This document shows positions 59,121-64,000 of a stretch of DNA of 64,000 bases, piece by piece; positions within the stretch are counted from its first letter, which is position 1, and the number at the start of each line of letters is the position of its first letter. Source of the DNA: Deltaproteobacteria bacterium (GTDB lineage: Bacteria; Desulfobacterota; Desulfuromonadia; Geobacterales; Geobacteraceae); the NCBI GenBank assembly GCA_009668975.1, contig SBEG01000002.1, positions 178,971 through 242,970 on the forward strand, in the 5' to 3' direction. The notes under the pieces are model-generated. The model was not told where the DNA came from and ran no database searches. It was given only the letters and a program-made list of their open reading frames with translations. Both the position numbers and the translations under genes were made by a program.

Positions 59121-60047
59121 TCAAGGTTTGCCGGCGGCTGATGTCCTGATTTTTCCTGACATCTCACGAATCAATTCGTCATACACCAGGAGTGATGTGA
59201 TCAGCGCCTCATCCTTTTTCGTCAGGGTTTGAAAAGTCGTCAGGCGACTGTTGAAGCTAACCGCCTTCTCTTTCAGTTTCTGGATGTTTTGACTCAGATA
59301 GCCCTGTTCCTTCCTGTTGGTATCCTCTCGAATGATGAAAGATTTCGTTTTGCTCCAATACTCATCAGTACAGCCGACATAATGATTGAGGCTTTCCAGA
59401 AAAGATAGCGTCGAAGACGATATCTCGGAGGTGGTTGTGAGTTTTACTTTTGCGTCGTTCATGTCCCTGCGCAACTGTTCATCAGCAAATCGCGCAATTT
59501 TCGCAACCTCCGATTCCCTGGCTGATGGTGATAATTGTCCAAGTGTGTCCACCTTGGCCAGGAAGTCGCGAGAAGTGGTCAGGTAGCGTGACAGTGAGAC
59601 CGAAGCCGCATTGAGTGACAACACTCCCTGGGAGATGAATTTGGTCAAAAGGGACGCCTGCCCCGCGTACGGTATGGGGAGGACTTTTGCAAAACCTGCC
59701 GCGAACGAACCGGCTTCGATATATTTTGAATAACCGGAAAGATTGGTTGCCATCCATTTGACATAGACTTCTGATTCGGCCAGGATCTTCCGCTGCGTCC
59801 TCACATCCGCTGCGATCTCTTTCAGGTGCTGGAGATTTTTCATGACCAGTGCTTCGGTGTTGATGCTGGGAACCGACTCAAGATCAGCAATCTTTTTGCT
59901 CAGCTGAAGATTTTCTTCCTGCAGAGCAGCTAGTGTCTGGTCGGTGCTGGTGTGAGGCAACGAAAGGGAGTCGCTTTCGTCAGCCAAGGCGGGAGTTGTG
60001 AGTAGAAGGCAACCAAATAGCAGGGAGACAAGTAAGCTGCGGGACAT
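59121..60047 (-). CDS. Secreted coiled-coil protein, 308 residues
   Basis: A signal peptide (about 1-22, ending ALA-DE) precedes a coiled-coil region (about 38-80: LAALQEENLQLSKKIADLES). A hydrophobic, Gly-rich region follows near 106-145 and more helix to the end. No motif for a known enzyme. GGAGGT lies before the ATG. Its position next to the ParB-like gene gives no hint of function. Confidence 0.65.
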   Translation of the reverse strand: MSRSLLVSLLFGCLLLTTPALADESDSLSLPHTSTDQTLAALQEENLQLSKKIADLESVPSINTEALVMKNLQHLKEIAADVRTQRKILAESEVYVKWMATNLSGYSKYIEAGSFAAGFAKVLPIPYAGQASLLTKFISQGVLSLNAASVSLSRYLTTSRDFLAKVDTLGQLSPSARESEVAKIARFADEQLRRDMNDAKVKLTTTSEISSSTLSFLESLNHYVGCTDEYWSKTKSFIIREDTNRKEQGYLSQNIQKLKEKAVSFNSRLTTFQTLTKKDEALITSLLVYDELIREMSGKIRTSAAGKP

Positions 60048-60191
60048 TTTTGTCCGACCTCCGGAGATTAATAGTGAATGAAGGTTGGTACAGTACCGGA
60101 ACCGCGGGAGGCAGGCAAGGCGAAAATTGGTTTATTCCGGGAGTCAGTACACGGTTATAAATCGGAGTTTCGGGCTACCGAAAAAAAGTTT

Positions 60192-61067
60192 TTACTCAAG
60201 GTTTTCAAGTGTCTGCGCAATAGAATGCATGAGTTTTTCCAATTCGCCCCTAATTTTTTCCTTTTCCCCGCTGTTCAACTTTCCAAGATCAAAACGGCTG
60301 AAACGTTTTGCTACGCCGCGAATGTAGTTGAAGGGGGCAGACTTCTTCAGCTGGACTGTTTTTGCCCGTCGTGAGCGTGCCGCAAGACTCTCTCTGGTCA
60401 GGGCACCTTGCAGATACTGTTCGAATGCCGCAACCTGGTCCTCTTCACCTGGAAGCCTTCCGATCAGAACCAGGATGTCACGCGGAACAGCCCGCATTGT
60501 GCGGCACTTCGTAAGGATTTCTTCCGGGAGACGGGTAAGCGAGAGAATTTCCGAGAGGGTCGGCACTGCCTTGCCGGTGATTCCGGCAAGATCCTCCAAG
60601 CGAAACCCCTTCTTTTCCTTTAAGGCCGCAATGGCTTCCGCTTCTTCGATTGCTGTCAGATCGGAGCGCAACAGGTTCTCGATCAACGCTATTTCCAGTG
60701 GGTCGCCCGACACTATCCTGACCGGGATTTTCTCCAGTCCGGCCAATCCAGCGGCACGCAGGCGTCGTTCACCGGCCAGGAGGTAGAGCCGGTTTTCCTT
60801 TGATTGGCAAAGCACCGGTTGCAGAAGGCCGTTTGCGCAAATCGATTCCGCAAGAGCTTTCAGTTCCGTCTCGTCGAAGAAACGTCGGGGTTGCTCGGAA
60901 TTTAAAGCGATTTCATTGATCGCGACATCATACAAATTCCCCTGGCGATATGATGTTTTGCGATCTTTACCGGTTTTTGAGGAAACTTTTTCTGTTGAAG
61001 CCGGCTCAACTTCAAAAAGCTGCATCTGCGAGACTGTTTCATTTTTGATGTCACCACTGTCGTGCAT
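60192..61067 (-). CDS. ParB/RepB/Spo0J-like protein, without ParA partner
   Basis: The 291-residue protein has the ParB N-terminal domain with LAGERRLRAAGLAGLEKIPV (GxRR motif, about 97-116) and IENLLRSDLTAIEEAEAI (ENxxRxDL motif, about 128-145), followed by an HTH region (RLEDLAGITGKAVPTLSEIL, about 155-174) and a variable C-terminus. The first 45 residues are unlike typical ParB. CTP-binding boxes are recognisable. No ParA gene or parS cluster was found nearby. It could be a second ParB, a nucleoid-occlusion-type protein or a plasmid-derived remnant. AAAGGA precedes the ATG. Confidence 0.87.
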   Translation of the reverse strand: MHDSGDIKNETVSQMQLFEVEPASTEKVSSKTGKDRKTSYRQGNLYDVAINEIALNSEQPRRFFDETELKALAESICANGLLQPVLCQSKENRLYLLAGERRLRAAGLAGLEKIPVRIVSGDPLEIALIENLLRSDLTAIEEAEAIAALKEKKGFRLEDLAGITGKAVPTLSEILSLTRLPEEILTKCRTMRAVPRDILVLIGRLPGEEDQVAAFEQYLQGALTRESLAARSRRAKTVQLKKSAPFNYIRGVAKRFSRFDLGKLNSGEKEKIRGELEKLMHSIAQTLENLE

Positions 61068-61527
61068 CAGAAATTCCTTTCAACGCTGATTCACTTGCCT
61101 GAAACCCAGCAAACTTGGCATATCCGTATGTTGTGTGCTGAGTCTCTTGCGGATGGGAAGTTACCTTGATTTCCTGTCGAAGGCTGATACTCTATCACAG
61201 ATTGAAGGAAGATTCGACCATGGCTTGTTGCACCTAATCGGCTGTAGCATGGATGGTTAGGTTGAATGACGGCTAGATAGATACCGAACTGAGCAAAATT
61301 TCTCTGGCATATCTTATGTCTGATCATATAAACTAGTTACATTACTCTGTCCACTAAATCACCATCCACGTAATGTTGTCTCACCTCCAAAACTGCGGAA
61401 GTTGGGGATGTGGCACTTGAATACTATGGAACTCACGTGTGGAACATTTTGCGGTGAGGAAGATTGATACCTGTATGTTATTAAAATATGTAGTTGCCTG
61501 GAAAAATCCACGTAAAAAGGAACAGAC
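61068..61527. other. 460-bp region between divergent genes, no gene seen
   Basis: It separates the ParB-like gene (minus) from the S1-domain gene (plus). Open frames on the minus strand (75-150 codons) lack ribosome sites and recognisable motifs. No member of the dispersed repeat families occurs here. Confidence 0.4.
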
Positions 61528-62736
61528 ATGACTGATAACGATGATCTGGAAGTTACAGAAGAAGACGAGAGTTTTGCCGATCTGTTGGAACAGAGCCTTA
61601 ACAGCCAAAGCGGCCGACTTACCCCGGGGCAGAAAGTATCGGCCCGAGTACTGAAAGTAAGCAGCGAGTGGCTGTTAATAGACACCGGGCACAAGGGAGA
61701 GGGTTTCGTCGATTTAAAGGAATTCACCGATGCTGACGGTGGCGTGACGGTGAAAGAGGGTGATACAATTACCGTCCATTTTCTTTCCTCCCGGCAGGGG
61801 GAAATGCGTTTCACCACAAAGATCGGTGGCAGCGGTTCAGGCAGCGCTCAATTGGAAGAGGCCTGGCAGGCAGGGGTTCCGGTTGAAGGGGCGGTGGAGA
61901 AGGAAATCAAAGGTGGTTTCGAGGTGAAGCTTGCCGGCTCGGTTCGGGCTTTTTGCCCGTATTCCCAGATGTCGCTTCGCCGCGTCGATAACCCGGAGTC
62001 CATCGTCGGATCAAAACTGTCTTTCCGGATTACCGACTATAGTGAAAGAGGGCGAAACATTGTCGTTTCAAGGCGGGTTCTGTTGGAAGAAGAGCAGCAG
62101 AGGCTTAAAGAAGAAGCGCGTGCGAATATTACCGAAGGTACGACGGTCACCGGCACGGTCACTTCACTTCAGAAATTCGGAGCTTTTGTTGATATCGGCG
62201 GTATTGAGGGATTGGTTCCGATTTCCGAAATCGGCTGGACCCGCGTAAAAGACGTGAGCGATGTCCTGAGTGTCGGCCAGCAGGTACAGGTATTGATCAA
62301 AGTCATTGACCGGGAAAAGGACAGAATTTCCCTGAGCCTCAAGGATACGCTTGCGGATCCGTGGGAAGAGGTGGCGAAAAAGTTTCCCGAGGGTTCTTTT
62401 CAGACCGGGACCGTATCGCGACTGGCCCCCTTTGGCGCCTTCGTCACTCTGGGCGATGGCGTGGACGGCCTGATCCATATCTCAAAGCTTGGAGCCGGCA
62501 AACGGCTCAATCATCCCCGCGAAGTTATTGGGGAAGGGGAGAGCGTTGAGGTGAAAGTTGAGAGCATCGACCGCGAAAACCGCCGTCTTTCACTGGCACT
62601 TGCCGGTGCGGCACGTGCTGCCGGTGAAGAAGAAGCAACACTTGAGGAGTTCCGCCGCAACGCTGCTGATACTTCAGCAGGCATGGGTACTCTTGGCGAT
62701 ATGCTTACGGCGGCGAAAAAAAACAAGAAGAAGTAA
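61528..62736 (+). CDS. S1 RNA-binding domain protein (four S1 domains)
   Basis: The 402-residue protein contains four S1 folds: about 28-98, 108-190, 198-275 and 285-362. The last two are the most regular, e.g. GTVTSLQKFGAFVDIGGIEG and GTVSRLAPFGAFVTLGDGVD. The acidic N-terminus (DNDDLEVTEEDESFADLLEQ) and Lys-rich tail are typical of S1-like proteins outside the true 550-residue ribosomal S1. It is likely an RNA-binding regulator or ribosome-associated protein. AAAAAGGAA precedes the ATG. A 120-bp repeat starts at its TAA stop. Confidence 0.9.
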   Translation: MTDNDDLEVTEEDESFADLLEQSLNSQSGRLTPGQKVSARVLKVSSEWLLIDTGHKGEGFVDLKEFTDADGGVTVKEGDTITVHFLSSRQGEMRFTTKIGGSGSGSAQLEEAWQAGVPVEGAVEKEIKGGFEVKLAGSVRAFCPYSQMSLRRVDNPESIVGSKLSFRITDYSERGRNIVVSRRVLLEEEQQRLKEEARANITEGTTVTGTVTSLQKFGAFVDIGGIEGLVPISEIGWTRVKDVSDVLSVGQQVQVLIKVIDREKDRISLSLKDTLADPWEEVAKKFPEGSFQTGTVSRLAPFGAFVTLGDGVDGLIHISKLGAGKRLNHPREVIGEGESVEVKVESIDRENRRLSLALAGAARAAGEEEATLEEFRRNAADTSAGMGTLGDMLTAAKKNKKK

Positions 62737-62858
62737 TACCAATTCCCAATCAAGGATAATCTCAAGGCGGCAAGGATTGAGGCTGCGAGGCTTCGTTGAG
62801 CAACCGAAGACGAGCCCATGCAGAGAGGGCCTAGCCCCTTGTTAGGGAATTGGAATAC
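62737..62858 (+). repeat. 120-bp dispersed repeat, copy E
   Basis: It begins directly after, or within, the TAA stop of the S1-domain gene (TAATACCAATTCCCAATCAA), continues GGCGGCAAGGATTGAGGCTG and GAGCAACCGAAGACGAGCCC, and ends GGGAATTGGAATAC. Confidence 0.88.
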
Positions 62859-62931
62859 GCGGTCCTTCTGGGCCGCTTGCGGCTGACGATTGATCACATC
62901 GTCAGCTCACTGCTGGTCAAATAAAAGGGAC

Positions 62932-62968
62932 GAACTCGTTATCATGATAACGTGTACGTCCCTTTTTT
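62932..62968. terminator. Bidirectional terminator between convergent genes
   Basis: AAAAGGGACG pairs with CGTCCCTTTTTT, with CGTTATCATGATAACG as inner palindrome. It sits between the S1-domain gene and the convergent zinc-ribbon gene. Confidence 0.85.
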
Positions 62969-63004
62969 CGTTGTGCAGGAGACTGTTGCCGGAACAGTGG
63001 CAAT

Positions 63005-63445
63005 TTACTGACAGCGGAGCAGTTTTATCCCCGACTGGAACAGAACTTCCATCTTGTTTGGCGGGATAATGCTTTTTACGACACCTAGTCCGAAGCTTGC
63101 GTGATGTATCAGGTCGTTTGCCCGGAACTTCCTGGTCATGTCGTAGGGGATCGCCTGGTCGGCGTTTAGTGCGAGTTTGAGAGCTTCCCATTCCTCAATC
63201 GCCGCAAGGCCGGGATCTTTTTTTGCTTGGCGAGGAACCGATGGTTTTTTCGGAGCGGCCTGGCTGATCGTTTTCTCTTTCTTTTCGACCGGTCCGCGGT
63301 AATTGTGCACTCCGTGACAGGTGTTACATTCGACTTTGACCACTCGTTCTCCGACCATGGCAACGATGGTATGATTCAGCGTCGATTTGCAACGAGTGCA
63401 ACCTGCCTCAATTATATCTCCCGCGGAAAGCTTTCTAATACGCAT
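63005..63445 (-). CDS. Zinc-ribbon protein with a C-terminal KOW/Tudor-like segment
   Basis: The 146-residue protein starts at ATG 63445 behind GGAGA. N-terminal CTRCKST and CNTCHGVHNY form a zinc ribbon. A Lys/Pro-rich linker follows (about 52-78). The C-terminal part FRANDLIHHASFGLGVVKSI, then MEVLFQSGIKLLRC, resembles the Tudor-like G-x-G-x-V strand of UvrD/CarD-type RNA polymerase-binding segments. Nucleic-acid or polymerase binding is an inference. I do not recognise a named family. Confidence 0.72.
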   Translation of the reverse strand: MRIRKLSAGDIIEAGCTRCKSTLNHTIVAMVGERVVKVECNTCHGVHNYRGPVEKKEKTISQAAPKKPSVPRQAKKDPGLAAIEEWEALKLALNADQAIPYDMTRKFRANDLIHHASFGLGVVKSIIPPNKMEVLFQSGIKLLRCQ

Positions 63446-64000
63446 TCAAATTCTCCAATGATTGTTAATGCCGGTCATGTTTCTGCCCCGGCGCTAGATA
63501 CATTTAATTCAAACATTACAGAGTGGCCGGACAAAAGGTACGAGTTCATGCGAGCTCAATCTTTTACCTTTGGTACCTCTTGTGACCTGATAAAACGCAG
63601 ATAGCCCCGGGTCACCCGGAGCTAATTGAAGCACAACGAGTACAGTAAGTGGGTTTTGGCTAAGGATTCGTCCTGAAAGCCTTTCGGACCACGATCTTTC
63701 GGAGGGTAGCAGCATTTTTGTTGCGGGCTTTACCGCGAAACAGTTTTGTGACATTACAGGTTTCGGCTGAGAATGTCAATTATTCGGAGATGATGATGTC
63801 CGTTTTTCCCGGACAACGTTTCAGTTCACCTGACAAGTAAAACAAGTGCCGGCCAGTTTCCTGAGAATAAGCGTAGTTCAAATTGAAATGGTGTTGGATG
63901 AGGTTACACTGATAAACAAGTTGCTGATTTTCGAACGTTCAAGGGGGACCTGTAAATAATTTTGTGTAAATGGTTTTTCGGTTTTTATAGAACAGGCATT
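63446..64000. other. 555-bp right-end region, no gene seen
   Basis: Contains several small hairpins, e.g. AGCCCCGGGTCACCCGGAGCT (minus strand: AGCTCCGGGTGACCC) near 63604-63624 and CCGTTTTTCCCGG near 63800, and CTGAAAGCCTTTCGG. No open frame with a ribosome site. A structured leader for the minus-strand gene at 63005 is possible. The window ends before any further gene is seen. Confidence 0.4.

Noticed and set aside
1..64000. CRISPR arrays, rRNA, tRNA, complete IS or prophage
   Set aside because: No regularly spaced repeats, no conserved RNA gene sequences and no transposase or phage structural genes were seen; the only phage-like item is the gp16-type small gene.

Overview
The window looks like chromosomal DNA from a Geobacter-type bacterium (Desulfuromonadales/Geobacterales, Desulfobacterota). 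This is inferred from the gene content, not from a database match. The signs are a methyl-accepting chemotaxis protein with a c-type heme motif in its sensor domain, a Rieske/cytochrome b complex whose cytochrome b is fused to two heme-c motifs, many PAS-type kinases, GEMM-I riboswitches whose cores resemble the Geobacter cGAMP-sensing subgroup, and two genes with an in-frame UGA exactly at a catalytic cysteine (probable selenoproteins). No rRNA, tRNA, CRISPR array, prophage or complete insertion sequence was found.

Layout. 1-0.7 kb: the end of an Mrp Na+/H+ antiporter operon (mrpF, mrpG). 0.7-6.1 kb: an ADP-ribosylglycohydrolase relative, a secreted calcium-repeat protein and a hybrid histidine kinase. 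6.5-10.2 kb: a riboswitch-rich stretch. One GEMM-I element faces a small phage-type HTH gene, a type II NADH dehydrogenase lies in the middle, and a tandem GEMM-I pair precedes an outer-membrane barrel gene. 10.3-18.5 kb: a PBP4-type D,D-carboxypeptidase, a single-domain response regulator and a 1696-residue CheB-CheR-PAS-PocR-kinase fusion. 18.7-27.5 kb: an ABC-2 exporter, a flavin oxidoreductase, a 58-residue Cys-rich secreted peptide, a fatty-acid desaturase, a methyltransferase, and a forward run of GNAT, hydrolase, Sec-thioredoxin and murB genes. 27.6-44.8 kb: an MCP with a sigma-28-like promoter, small metal-binding and HTH proteins, a HAD hydrolase, RhlE, a B12-type radical SAM protein, a zinc-ribbon membrane protein, an aldo-keto reductase, a Sec-peroxiredoxin with a lipoprotein, peptidase T and DoxX.

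44.9-51.5 kb holds the energy core: Rieske protein, cytochrome b/c fusion and small cytochrome c, then E1 alpha, E1 beta and E2 of a pyruvate (or acetoin) dehydrogenase. 51.5-64 kb: a PEGA-type lipoprotein pair, the heme-c MCP with its own sigma-28-like promoter, a VOC protein, a YfbK-type VWA lipoprotein, a radical SAM/SPASM-like protein directly behind a 72-residue small protein, an orphan ParB-like protein, a four-S1-domain RNA-binding protein and a zinc-ribbon protein.

Several dispersed repeat families run through the intergenic space. The most notable is an element of about 120 bp in five copies, four of them at the 3' ends of genes and three overlapping or abutting the stop codon. Others are a 33-bp perfect palindrome in three copies, a MITE-like element with GTCCGG ends in two copies (one inside the pdh operon), and SGESRNP-type palindromes. 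The observations most worth follow-up are the two probable selenoproteins, the three GEMM-I riboswitches, the radical SAM plus small protein pair, and the stop-codon-abutting repeat.
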